Positions 13,830-20,637 of a stretch of 37,586 nucleotides of DNA are shown here, one piece after another. The translations under genes were made by a program, and so were the position numbers. How positions within the stretch are numbered: position 1 is the stretch's first letter; each line of letters opens with the position of its first letter. The stretch spans positions 1-37,586 of IMG/VR virus record IMGVR_UViG_3300035122_000006. One strand, written 5' to 3'. Below the pieces are notes generated by a model. That model worked only from the letters and a program-made list of their open reading frames with translations, had not been told where the DNA came from and made no database searches. Origin of the DNA: a virus.

Positions 13830-14084
13830 ATGTGGAAAGATATTAATAAGATTACACCAAAAAATGGTGATTGGGTGGTGGTAAGAACTTGGTATGAGGA
13901 TAAAGCTGAGTATTTTCAAGATAGATTTATTAGAGATAAACCTTATGGATCTGACTGGATTTATGCTGTCGATACCTACGTAACACATTGGTGCGAGCTT
14001 CCTGAAGATGTTTGTTCATGTTGCAATCAAATTATTGAAAAATCAAACAGTTCGAAGGATCGGAGTATTTCAAATGACAGATAA
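13830..14084 (+). CDS. DUF551-like protein
   Basis: An 84-aa protein of the small phage family that opens 'W.di....P..g.wV' and ends '.VTHWCELPE' (here about residues 50-59), followed by a CxC..C tail 'DVCSCCNQ'. DUF551 proteins are frequent in prophages with no known function. First of three adjacent genes of this type. Confidence 0.65.
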   Translation: MWKDINKITPKNGDWVVVRTWYEDKAEYFQDRFIRDKPYGSDWIYAVDTYVTHWCELPEDVCSCCNQIIEKSNSSKDRSISNDR

Positions 14085-14313
14085 AGATTGGATAGATATA
14101 AATTTTAGAATGCCTGAAACTCATAAACCAGTATTATGCAGTGGAACACTTGATGGTAAACATTGTGTTTTTGCTGGCTGTTGGGATAGTGTAAGCGATC
14201 ATAATGAGTGGTATTGTTTTCCCGAATGTTGGTGCTGTTGCTGTTCCCAACCTGAAACTATAGTACATTTTTGGATGCCCTATCCTCCAAAAAAAAATCC
14301 AGTAGAAAGATGA
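14074..14313 (+). CDS. DUF551-like protein
   Basis: A 79-aa protein from the ATG at 14074 (CGGAG upstream), overlapping the previous gene by 11 bp. 'DWIDINFRMPETHKPVLCSG' at the start and 'ETIVHFWMPYPPKK' at the end are the two ends of the DUF551 pattern. A 'CWCCCCS' cluster sits in the middle, possibly metal-binding. Function unknown. Confidence 0.65.
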   Translation: MTDKDWIDINFRMPETHKPVLCSGTLDGKHCVFAGCWDSVSDHNEWYCFPECWCCCCSQPETIVHFWMPYPPKKNPVER

Positions 14314-14375
14314 CAGATACAAATAATGCTAGACATGAATATGGACTTGATTGGAAAAAAATAAATGTGGATTGA
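14310..14375 (+). CDS. Possible 21-aa peptide
   Basis: A very short frame starting in an ATGA overlap with the preceding stop and overlapping the next start. Sequence 'MTDTNNARHEYGLDWKKINV' plus one Asp. It resembles the first line of its DUF551 neighbours ('MTDKDWIDINF'), so it may be a truncated copy. Confidence 0.3.
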   Translation: MTDTNNARHEYGLDWKKINVD

Positions 14376-14550
14376 TTACACAATCAGACAACCTACATAC
14401 GGCGAAGTCATCTTTGCTGAGTATGTGGATCACGACTCAAGAATCAAATACGATCATTTTCTGTATACTTCAGCAACTGAAGCATTCGACATTATCCGTT
14501 GGAAAGGTCGGTCGATCGTTCCAGTGAGAGGAAAACTACCAGCGAATTAA
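14365..14550 (+). CDS. DUF551-like protein
   Basis: A 61-aa protein: 'MWIDYTIRQPTYGEVIFAEY' then 'VPVRGKLPAN', a shortened version of the same pattern as its two neighbours. The ribosome binding site is weak. It directly precedes the methyltransferase. Function unknown. Confidence 0.6.
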   Translation: MWIDYTIRQPTYGEVIFAEYVDHDSRIKYDHFLYTSATEAFDIIRWKGRSIVPVRGKLPAN

Positions 14551-14577
14551 GAAGCATTTTATATGGATTGAAGATCT

Positions 14578-14829
14578 ATGATATCAATAAGGAATGATTT
14601 GTTAAATGGATTATCACTTTTTAGTGGCATAGGTGGAATAGATGTGGCTTTATCTGAATACGTCCGACCAATCGCGTATTGCGAAATCGAACCCTACTGC
14701 CAAAGCGTCCTCTTGTCGAGAATGCAAGAAGGGGATTTGCCCAAAGCACCAATTTGGGATGATATACGAACATTATCCAAAGGAGTTATCGGTGAACCTG
14801 TCGACATTATCGTCGGCGGGTTCCCATGA
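14578..14829 (+). CDS. Methyltransferase N-terminal fragment
   Basis: An 83-aa product if the TGA is obeyed. It contains motif I for S-adenosylmethionine binding ('SLFSGIGGIDVAL', about 13-25), the acidic 'YCEIEPYCQSVL' of motif II, 'IWDDIRTL' of motif III and the first half of motif IV ('DIIVGGFP'). It lacks the catalytic Cys and target-recognition parts, so it cannot be active alone. Confidence 0.7.
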   Translation: MISIRNDLLNGLSLFSGIGGIDVALSEYVRPIAYCEIEPYCQSVLLSRMQEGDLPKAPIWDDIRTLSKGVIGEPVDIIVGGFP

Positions 14830-15391
14830 CCATGCCAAGATATCAGTATTGCAGGAGCTGGAAAAGGCTTGGATGGAGAGCGAAGCGGACTTTTTTTCGA
14901 GATCATGCGCTTGGCCAAGGAAATCAAGCCCGAGTTCATATTCCTTGAAAACGTCTCTGCCATCACTGGGAGAGGGGGTCTTCGAGTTGTTAGAGAAATT
15001 ACCTCGCTGGGGTATGATTGTCGATGGTGTATTATATCCGCTTCATCGGTTGGAGCGCTTCACAAAAGAGAGCGCTGGTTCCTTTTGGCCCACTCCAAAA
15101 GCAAGGGATTGGAAAGACAACGGAGAATCTCCTTCGGAACAACGCCGACACAGTCCAAGCCTTCCTTGTCGGGTGAAAATGATTGCAACGCCTATAGCCA
15201 GTCAAGCAGGAAAACCGATACGCGCTCCAAGTCCTTCAACAATAAACAAGACTCATGGAGAGAACATTCAGGATTCTATTGGCCGTTTGAATCCAGAGAT
15301 GATTGGCAAAAAATTGTGTCCGAGATGGATAAGTGTTTTGATGGGATACCCTACCATGTGGACCGACTTAAGGCACTTGGAAACGCCGTAG
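14642..15391 (+). other. Long overlapping +1 frame with WPTP / MGYP signatures
   Basis: A 249-codon frame stays open through the methyltransferase gene, including past its TGA. It reads 'LPRWGMIVDGVLYPL', 'ESAGSFWPTPKARDWKD' and 'RWISVLMGYPTMWTDL', patterns I recall from annotated phage proteins near cytosine methyltransferases. Motif VIII and the 'DGIPYHVDRL' segment of the methyltransferase are the same DNA in frame 0. It could be overprinted coding or a by-product of conserved codons. Confidence 0.3.
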
Positions 15392-15453
15392 TGCCACAAC
15401 AGGTTAGAAAAGCTTTTGAAGAATTGATAGGAAAAAAATATGAAATGGCCTAA
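14869..15453 (+). CDS. Methyltransferase C-terminal fragment
   Basis: In frame with the N-terminal fragment; a restart at ATG 14869 would give 194 aa. It holds the 'DGERSGLFFEIMR' segment, motif VI 'FLENVSAI', motif VIII 'ALHKRERWFLLAHS', a variable recognition region and motifs IX/X 'VDRLKALGNAVVPQQV'. Without the PC dipeptide (14830-14835) this fragment alone should not methylate. It overlaps the next gene by 14 bp. Confidence 0.7.
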   Translation: MDGERSGLFFEIMRLAKEIKPEFIFLENVSAITGRGGLRVVREITSLGYDCRWCIISASSVGALHKRERWFLLAHSKSKGLERQRRISFGTTPTQSKPSLSGENDCNAYSQSSRKTDTRSKSFNNKQDSWREHSGFYWPFESRDDWQKIVSEMDKCFDGIPYHVDRLKALGNAVVPQQVRKAFEELIGKKYEMA

Positions 15454-16198
15454 ATGTCGATTTTTCGATGTAGAAGATTCATGTATATTAGCCGGATATG
15501 TGGGGAGCCAATCACATGGCACCTATATTGCTCCAAAAAATGGGGGAATCGATGACAAAGATGTTATGGGAATCCTTGTACCTCCTATTCGTTTTTATTT
15601 CGGATTAGATAAGTTTGAACATCTCGATACATGGGTAGATGAATATGACCTTGTGTTTTATGAAGTGCGTAAATTTTTTAGACTTCTCTTAAAGAATAAT
15701 CCGAATGTTATTGGATTTCTCTGGCTTCATGAGACAGCTTATATCAAGAAAACTGAAATGGGGGAGATGCTGATTAATGAACGGGATATTTTTTCAAGTA
15801 AGCAAATTTACCATTCGTTTACTGGATATGCCTATAGTCAACTCTCAAAAATGCAGAAGTATAATTGCAATGGGCATTTAGGATCCAAGCGTAAAGCTTT
15901 GATTGAAAAATTTGGATATGACACAAAAAACGCCTCCCATCTTATTCGTTTGTTAAGAATGGGAATAGAATTTCTCACAACGAAGCAGTTAAATGTGTTG
16001 AGAGAAGATGCACAGCAGTTGATTGCGATCAAAAAAGGGGAATATTCCCTAGAAAAGATTCAACAAATGGCTGAAGATCTCTTTAACTCAGCTCGAGCGG
16101 CTTTTATTAATTCAAGTCTTCCTGATTACCCCAATGAGAAAAAAGCGAATGAACTTTTAATTAAGATTATCAAAGATCAATTAAATGGAAAGATTTAA
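15440..16198 (+). CDS. Nucleotidyltransferase superfamily protein (RlaP-like)
   Basis: A 252-aa protein with the polymerase-beta-type active site: 'GSQSHGT' (22-28) and 'DDKDVMGI' (38-45), with further acidic residues in 'EYDLVFYEVRKF'. A mostly helical C-terminus follows, containing 'GSKRKALIEKFGYDTKNASH', typical of the phage/RlaP group (PF10127). It would transfer a nucleotide to RNA or protein. Substrate unknown; tRNA or RNA-end repair and counter-defence are plausible. Confidence 0.8.
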   Translation: MKWPKCRFFDVEDSCILAGYVGSQSHGTYIAPKNGGIDDKDVMGILVPPIRFYFGLDKFEHLDTWVDEYDLVFYEVRKFFRLLLKNNPNVIGFLWLHETAYIKKTEMGEMLINERDIFSSKQIYHSFTGYAYSQLSKMQKYNCNGHLGSKRKALIEKFGYDTKNASHLIRLLRMGIEFLTTKQLNVLREDAQQLIAIKKGEYSLEKIQQMAEDLFNSARAAFINSSLPDYPNEKKANELLIKIIKDQLNGKI

Positions 16199-16238
16199 TA
16201 ATTAGAATAAACTACCAGCAAATTAAGGACATCATCAT

Positions 16239-16418
16239 ATGCAAGAAAAAACTTTGAAAGATTTGAATAAAGAACGCCAAGATCAAACAATTCTTAACTT
16301 CACTATAGAAGGTATTAAGAAACACTTTGAACAGGAACTGGAAAGAGTAAAAGATGAAATTGATTACAATGAGAAACTGATTAGAGCAATAGAAGAGACA
16401 ATTACGAAGTTGTCTTGA
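16239..16418 (+). CDS. Small coiled-coil protein
   Basis: A 59-aa frame, 'MQEKTLKDLNKERQ' to 'IEETITKLS', almost wholly charged helix. Last gene of the accessory operon, ending 4 bp from the convergent methyltransferase stop, with no terminator between. Preceded by AAGGAC. Unknown function. Confidence 0.5.
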   Translation: MQEKTLKDLNKERQDQTILNFTIEGIKKHFEQELERVKDEIDYNEKLIRAIEETITKLS

Positions 16419-16422
16419 GATA

Positions 16423-17268
16423 TCAAACATATTCCTTGAGAAAATCCATCTGGTAAATCTTTTCGATCTCCTTGCGTGGCGTCCCTTTTGCCATCCTGCG
16501 CCATACACACTCGGTGCGTAGGTCTCGATGACCGCCTTTTGCTGTATTAGAGCTACTGTTTTTAGTTTCGAACTCAAACTTTTCCCAATCATTAGGGACT
16601 GCATCATTCGGATAACAGGAAAGCAAAAAGGAGCCCTCGCACTGATCCAATGTTTCGATCAACTTCTCAAAATCTGATTGAGTATATCCATTGTAATGCC
16701 CTTGATTTGTATTTGGATAAGGCGGATCGCAATAAAAGAAAGTTTGTGGAGAATCCCATCGTTTTATGCAAGTTAGAGCATCCTCACATGAAATATAAGT
16801 TGATTGTAATCGGTCAATCGCATTTGGTATCGATTCTTTTTTATTTTTACTTACCAAGGCATGATTTGCAGCAAATTTTGCAGTTCCCCATCCCTTATTA
16901 AACCCATTAACAAAAGATTGCTGTATGTTTATATAAAAATAATAGGCCATTTCTATTTCATCTTCTGAATAACAAAGCTGTTTCGATAATTGATATTCCC
17001 ACTGAGAATAAAGCGCATAATCAATCATTTTTTTAAGATCGTGTCCTTGATCTCTCAAGACCTTAAAAAAGGTGTAAATCATTTTATTCGTATCATTTAA
17101 TACTTCGCGGTAATAAGTTTTGTTTGACGGAATAGCGGGAGGTTTTGCGAAATAAACTGCGGCGCCTCCACAGAATGGCTCCACAAAATTTGTATGTTTA
17201 GGAATGAGTTTGACAATCTTAGACGCTAGACGTTGTTTTCCGCCGTAATATGAAAATGGTGGTTTCAT
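16423..17268 (-). CDS. dam: Adenine-N6 DNA methyltransferase, Dam/D12 class
   Basis: A 281-aa protein with 'FSYYGGKQ' (5-12), 'FVEPFCGGAAVYF' motif I (about 29-41) and the catalytic 'FYCDPPYP' motif IV (about 173-180). This layout is the D12 class, which usually methylates GATC-type sites. The phage DNA would be protected from host restriction or mimic the host pattern. Complete and apparently intact, unlike the cytosine enzyme. It ends the minus-strand replication operon. Confidence 0.88.
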   Translation of the reverse strand: MKPPFSYYGGKQRLASKIVKLIPKHTNFVEPFCGGAAVYFAKPPAIPSNKTYYREVLNDTNKMIYTFFKVLRDQGHDLKKMIDYALYSQWEYQLSKQLCYSEDEIEMAYYFYINIQQSFVNGFNKGWGTAKFAANHALVSKNKKESIPNAIDRLQSTYISCEDALTCIKRWDSPQTFFYCDPPYPNTNQGHYNGYTQSDFEKLIETLDQCEGSFLLSCYPNDAVPNDWEKFEFETKNSSSNTAKGGHRDLRTECVWRRMAKGTPRKEIEKIYQMDFLKEYV

Positions 17269-17287
17269 TACTGTAATAATACAAAAT

Positions 17288-17554
17288 TTAAAGCAAAATA
17301 GCTAGTAGGGCTGGAGCTATTTTCATCACTGATATAGTGATAGCAGGTGCTACTTCTTTCACCATCTTCTTAATTATTTTGCTTGAATATCCAAGAGTCT
17401 TCACCAAAAGTATATGTGAATCGCTTACTTTTGCTTTATGAATCTTATCTGCAATTTTCCTCACTTTATGAATATGGCGAACTCTATCACTTTCGGAAAG
17501 TTTTGAAAGGCGAGTTTCTAGCTTTATTGAAATATTGATATTGACAGGTTCCAT
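17288..17554 (-). CDS. Small protein with hydrophobic C-terminus
   Basis: An 88-aa protein: charged N-terminal 65 residues, then 'APAITISVMKIAPALLAILL', hydrophobic enough for a tail anchor. Preceded by AGGGG. It could be a tail-anchored membrane protein; a holin or inhibitor role is speculative. No family recognised. Confidence 0.55.
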   Translation of the reverse strand: MEPVNINISIKLETRLSKLSESDRVRHIHKVRKIADKIHKAKVSDSHILLVKTLGYSSKIIKKMVKEVAPAITISVMKIAPALLAILL

Positions 17555-17586
17555 GATTACCCCCTGTTAATTCTTTATTAATTGTT

Positions 17587-17808
17587 CTAAGGACTCAAGT
17601 CTACCTCTATCTCTATCAAATTTTTAAGATTGCGCTCCGCCGCCTGCTCTATAGCATTGTCATTCCCTAGTATGAATTGGCTAACAAAACCTGTGATCAA
17701 TATAAAGATCAGGAGGACGACGAAAAAAACCAGACTAATTACTTGGCTCAGAATTGGATCTTTGAAAATTGCGAACAGTCGCATTAATTTGAAAATTCGC
17801 AAATTCAC
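17587..17808 (-). CDS. Small single-pass membrane protein
   Basis: A 73-aa protein from a GTG with GAGGA eight bases upstream. 'VISLVFFVVLLIFILITGFV' (about residues 23-42) is a strong transmembrane segment, followed by an acidic C-terminal tail. The gene overlaps the preceding coiled-coil gene by 74 bp in another frame, an arrangement seen in compact lysis or membrane cassettes. A candidate holin, pinholin or inner-membrane spanin. The evidence is topology only. Confidence 0.5.
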   Translation of the reverse strand: MNLRIFKLMRLFAIFKDPILSQVISLVFFVVLLIFILITGFVSQFILGNDNAIEQAAERNLKNLIEIEVDLSP

Positions 17809-18007
17809 GTGCGTAGTCCTCGAACTGTTTTAAAGCCTCAAAATCGACTTGCTTATCTTCTAAATCATTAGTCAATTTTAGTAATTTATTTTCAAGGATT
17901 CTGCAAGTAGATTTTAATTCAGAAATCATTTTTTGCTGATCGTTTAATCTTTCTGTCATGTAATCGAATATTTCTTTGTTGCGTCTTTTTCCGAATAAAT
18001 CGAACAT
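17735..18007 (-). CDS. Coiled-coil protein
   Basis: A 90-aa protein from ATG 18007, which overlaps the preceding stop as TAATG and has GGAG nine bases upstream. Residues about 15-70 are heptad-like ('MTERLNDQQKMISELKSTCR'). The last 25 codons are shared with the start of the membrane protein gene in another frame. Unknown function. Confidence 0.6.
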   Translation of the reverse strand: MFDLFGKRRNKEIFDYMTERLNDQQKMISELKSTCRILENKLLKLTNDLEDKQVDFEALKQFEDYAREFANFQINATVRNFQRSNSEPSN

Positions 18008-18165
18008 TACATATATCTCCATTTTATAATTTCGCAGTATTTGTCATAGGTGGAAGACCAATAGTTTAAGTACATTACCTGTTCTTTTCCATCGGAAATC
18101 ATCACAACTTGAACGGGTGTCCCCTCCCGCGGCTTGCACTCAGAGTAATCAATCCATTCACTCAC
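18007..18165 (-). CDS. DUF551-like small protein
   Basis: A 52-aa frame from a GTG overlapping the nuclease stop as GTGA and ending as TAATG on the next gene. It starts 'MSEWIDYSECKPREGTPVQV', the W-I-x-x-x-x-x-x-P start of the DUF551 type, and ends short. Both junctions argue for translation. Fourth relative of the plus-strand DUF551-like set. Confidence 0.55.
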   Translation of the reverse strand: MSEWIDYSECKPREGTPVQVVMISDGKEQVMYLNYWSSTYDKYCEIIKWRYM

Positions 18166-18470
18166 GCTCGATGCACCTCAATTTCGATGTTGTACATATC
18201 CATAACGGTTTTTCGCTTATTGATACTCGTCCTAGTATCTTTACCTTTACACTCCACGAAACGGATCGTCCCGTCTGAATAGAAGATCATGAAATCCAAA
18301 TAGTAAAATATGCCTCCGGGAAGATCAAACCGTGTTTCTCTCAAATAAAAATCCACTTCCCCAGCTAGCTTTGCCCAATCAAGCGTGGAGGCGAACCTGG
18401 CTTCAAGTTTTGATCTAAACTTCTGGCCTCTGATTTCTACAGGACAATTTTTGTACTTGTATTTTTTCAA
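18162..18470 (-). CDS. DUF1064 nuclease-like protein
   Basis: A 102-aa protein. 'RSKLEARFA' (19-27), 'YYLDFMIFYSDG' (56-67) and 'FVECKGKDTRTSINKRK' (71-87) follow the E-(x)n-D-(x)n-ExK layout of PD-(D/E)xK nucleases and match the phage DUF1064 family, which is linked to recombination/replication modules. Probably cuts branched or replicating DNA. It starts with TTG, overlapping the previous stop as TTGA. Confidence 0.8.
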   Translation of the reverse strand: MKKYKYKNCPVEIRGQKFRSKLEARFASTLDWAKLAGEVDFYLRETRFDLPGGIFYYLDFMIFYSDGTIRFVECKGKDTRTSINKRKTVMDMYNIEIEVHRA

Positions 18471-18688
18471 ATCTCTGGGGGCCGCAGAATGGTTAATTCT
18501 AAAAGTTTACTTAAGAATTGCTCTTCATCATCGCTGACATTCTCGTCATGTTTCAAATGGGAACGGATCTCAAGACGGATATCGCTGAGGGCCATCAGAG
18601 CATCATCAACGTAACAGAATCGTTTTAAAGCATTGTTGTAACCAAGTATATCGACATTATCGAATTCTTGTGTGAGGGTGACTTTCAA
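18467..18688 (-). CDS. Small acidic protein, unknown
   Basis: A 73-aa protein beginning with TTG after a weak site. Sequence 'KVTLTQEFDNVDILGYNNAL' and an acidic 'HDENVSDDEEQFLSKLLEL'. Coupled to the DUF1064 gene by a 4-bp overlap, so probably a partner in replication or recombination. No family recognised. Confidence 0.5.
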   Translation of the reverse strand: MKVTLTQEFDNVDILGYNNALKRFCYVDDALMALSDIRLEIRSHLKHDENVSDDEEQFLSKLLELTILRPPEI

Positions 18689-18733
18689 AGTAGGCCTATA
18701 TTCTAAATTTGGTGTTTTCCACGTATATCACCT

Positions 18734-19360
18734 TCATAATTTCCTCACTTCTTCTTTTTGAAGTGCAAATATTTCTTCAAGCTTATCATCCTCAATTTCG
18801 TCAAAAATAAAATTTAATTCATTATCTTCATAAAATCCTTTTTGATTCAAGAGAATGGCTATTTTTCTTAAATTTATATCCTTCAATATATCATTCATTG
18901 TAGATTCATTAACCGTATAAATATATCCGCCAATATCTCTATATCTTTTGATTTTTCCCATCTCTATTAATTTTCTTATTACTCGAGATGAAAAATCTTT
19001 ACTAAATCCATTTTCTTCTAAATGCTTATATGTAATTAATGGCATACATAATGAGCTGTTTGTGACTTCTTTTGAATAACAATTCGTTTGATGATTTATC
19101 ATAGTGCAGCAATCATTAATTACTGTGAAGAGGGGCGAATAATAAAGAGTATGAAAATGCAATGGTGTGTTGTATTCTAGCGTTTTTTTAAATTCTTGGT
19201 TATAAAAATTAAGTTGTTCTATCTCTTTATTTCTTACAAATTCTAAAGACCATAATGTAAGTTTCCATTGGCAAAAAACTTGAACTAACATTTCAATTTT
19301 GTCTAAAATAAAATTTAATAATTCTTCTTCCCGTTCAATTAATTTTTCCTCAACAATCAT
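18734..19360 (-). CDS. Unknown helical protein, possible winged helix
   Basis: A 208-aa protein with AGGAAG before its ATG. The N-terminal 100 residues are helical with aromatic and Cys residues. The segment about 108-150 ('ITYKHLEENGFSKDFSSRVI', 'KIKRYRDIGGYIYTVN') reads like a winged helix-turn-helix. It lies directly after the initiator gene (13-bp gap), the place of helicase loaders in lambda-like phages, but no AAA+ motifs are present. Confidence 0.55.
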   Translation of the reverse strand: MIVEEKLIEREEELLNFILDKIEMLVQVFCQWKLTLWSLEFVRNKEIEQLNFYNQEFKKTLEYNTPLHFHTLYYSPLFTVINDCCTMINHQTNCYSKEVTNSSLCMPLITYKHLEENGFSKDFSSRVIRKLIEMGKIKRYRDIGGYIYTVNESTMNDILKDINLRKIAILLNQKGFYEDNELNFIFDEIEDDKLEEIFALQKEEVRKL

Positions 19361-19373
19361 ATTCTTCCTTTCT

Positions 19374-20342
19374 TTAAACTGTTAAGTACCAGTTCTTTTC
19401 AAGAGCCATTCTATAGTAACCTGGGATTGATTTCACGGGCTTTTTCTTCATCATGCCTTGCACATAGTAAGCAGTTTCCCTAAGGGCGCTTAACGGATAG
19501 GTCTTCAAGAATTTTCTAGCGATCTTGATTGGGATTCCTATGAACTCTAGAGTCTCTAACGCTTTTTGAGGATTATCAAAACAATCAGAAACAGATATTT
19601 CCTTGAAAAGGCAATTGCGACCGTCGGCAGACGGGGGATCTGTTATTAGACAATGGTCTTTGTTTATATGTTCTTTGTTTACATCCCTCTTTCGGGATGA
19701 GCCTCCTAGAGAGCATTTCCCTTTTTCGGTATTAGCCTCAAAGCTCGTCTCCTTTTCGGGATGACCCCCTGAATTGTGAACAATCTTGACAGGCCCAGGT
19801 TGTGCAAGCCTCTCGATTATCCATTCAGCCTCTTCTTTTGGGATCTCTTGCTTGCGTTCGGGAAAATCGAGATTTTTATGATCCACACGATCCATGAAGG
19901 CGTTATTATAGGCCCAAATATTCAAAACCGTAATCATATGAACTGGTTTCTTATTGATGCACTTGTCACCGTCCATGGTACGCGTATATTTTTCCTCTAC
20001 ATGAATAAGGGGAGATCCCTCCAATTGCTCAAATGGCATTTGAAGAATACGTTTTGATTCCGTAATCGTATTTTTTCCGCAACCCACATGAGATGCCAGA
20101 TCTTCGGTGCTTCTAAAACACTTGCTAGAGCCCGCACGATAGCGCAGGACGCGATAAACCTCCTTCTCGGTAGGTGTGAGTCTCCGGCGGTAATATCGCC
20201 TTTCTCCGGTCGTTGTATCGATTTCTTCAGCAATATACGTTAGATGATCGAGGATAGAGGGAACACGATCATAATGACGAGGCTCTGAGCTCGCAAATTC
20301 AACATTACCGTTATAATCTAAAAGTGATTCTTGGTTTGACAT
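19374..20342 (-). CDS. Replication initiator, O/HTH-type
   Basis: A 322-aa protein. Residues about 54-105 ('RLTPTEKEVYRVLRYRAGSS', 'STEDLASHVGCGKNTITESK') form a winged HTH of the kind in phage replication proteins. A low-complexity linker (about 190-235) follows, then a C-terminal part ending 'KSIPGYYRMALEKNWYL' typical of replisome organisers. It should bind the phage origin and recruit host helicase. GAGG precedes the ATG. The linker DNA carries three repeats like iterons. Confidence 0.72.
   Translation of the reverse strand: MSNQESLLDYNGNVEFASSEPRHYDRVPSILDHLTYIAEEIDTTTGERRYYRRRLTPTEKEVYRVLRYRAGSSKCFRSTEDLASHVGCGKNTITESKRILQMPFEQLEGSPLIHVEEKYTRTMDGDKCINKKPVHMITVLNIWAYNNAFMDRVDHKNLDFPERKQEIPKEEAEWIIERLAQPGPVKIVHNSGGHPEKETSFEANTEKGKCSLGGSSRKRDVNKEHINKDHCLITDPPSADGRNCLFKEISVSDCFDNPQKALETLEFIGIPIKIARKFLKTYPLSALRETAYYVQGMMKKKPVKSIPGYYRMALEKNWYLTV
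19688..19765. repeat. Three iteron-like repeats inside the initiator gene
   Basis: TTTCGGGATGAGCC (19690), TTTCGGTATTAGCC (19724) and TTTCGGGATGACCC (19754) share TTTCGGKATKA at spacings of 34 and 30 bp, about three helical turns. In lambda and P22-like phages the origin iterons lie within the initiator gene linker, as here. An origin is inferred, not shown. Confidence 0.4.
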
Positions 20343-20382
20343 ATCTACCTCAGTTAAAAAAGTTATTCGGATTTACTTTTTT

Positions 20383-20456
20383 GCCAGATGTGATATGATG
20401 ATTGACCTAAGAATGATGATTTTGTATTCTTTGGTTATCATCATATCATATCTGGC
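20383..20456. promoter_or_regulatory. 20-bp inverted repeat upstream of the initiator gene
   Basis: GCCAGATGTGATATGATGAT (20383-20402) pairs with ATCATCATATCATATCTGGC (20437-20456), 19 of 20 positions, around a 34-base spacer. The arms contain ATGATG repeats. Location just before the initiator gene suggests an operator or origin site; it also encloses a promoter. Confidence 0.6.
20402..20430 (+). promoter_or_regulatory. Promoter candidate, plus strand
   Basis: TTGACC (20402-20407), 17 bp, TATTCT (20425-20430), lying in the spacer of the inverted repeat. The transcript would start near 20437 and run away from the initiator gene into the terminator at 20494-20519. Confidence 0.4.
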
Positions 20457-20519
20457 GATTAGATAATGATGTATTCTCATCAAAGAATCAAGGAAAAGCC
20501 ACGGGAAACCGTGGTTTTT
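20437..20519 (+). ncRNA. Possible short RNA divergent to the initiator gene
   Basis: A promoter candidate, no open frame, and an intrinsic terminator about 80 bp later define a possible small RNA. Lambda makes the 77-nt OOP RNA beside its O gene in a similar layout. Here the RNA would not overlap the initiator coding region, so an antisense role would need another target. Confidence 0.35.
20494..20519 (+). terminator. Rho-independent terminator
   Basis: AAAAGCCACGG, GAAA tetraloop, CCGTGGTTTTT: an 11-bp stem ending in a T-run on the plus strand. Confidence 0.8.
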
Positions 20520-20637
20520 CTATATTAGAGCGTAAAAACTTTTCTTTAAGTTCTCATATTTTCAATGCTATGCTACAGTGTGAATCACTAAGTTATCGCA
20601 ACTGGTGACAATTTTCTCACCTCCATTGTTGCACACG

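Larger units (their letters stand above)
14578..15453 (+). pseudogene. C5-cytosine DNA methyltransferase, interrupted by in-frame TGA
   Basis: The whole 876-bp frame reads as a Dcm-type methyltransferase except for one TGA at 14827-14829. The catalytic motif reads GGFP-stop-PCQDIS. The interruption is a six-base tandem duplication (CCATGA-CCATGC); removing one unit restores GGFPCQDIS exactly. Motifs on both sides are intact, so the lesion is recent, switchable, read through, or a sequencing error. Confidence 0.8.

Noticed and set aside
14827-14829. TGA read as Trp (alternative genetic code) to explain the methyltransferase
   Set aside because: TGA ends many clearly delimited genes here (for example the ATGA overlaps at 12558, 21510 and 3645), so it is a normal stop.
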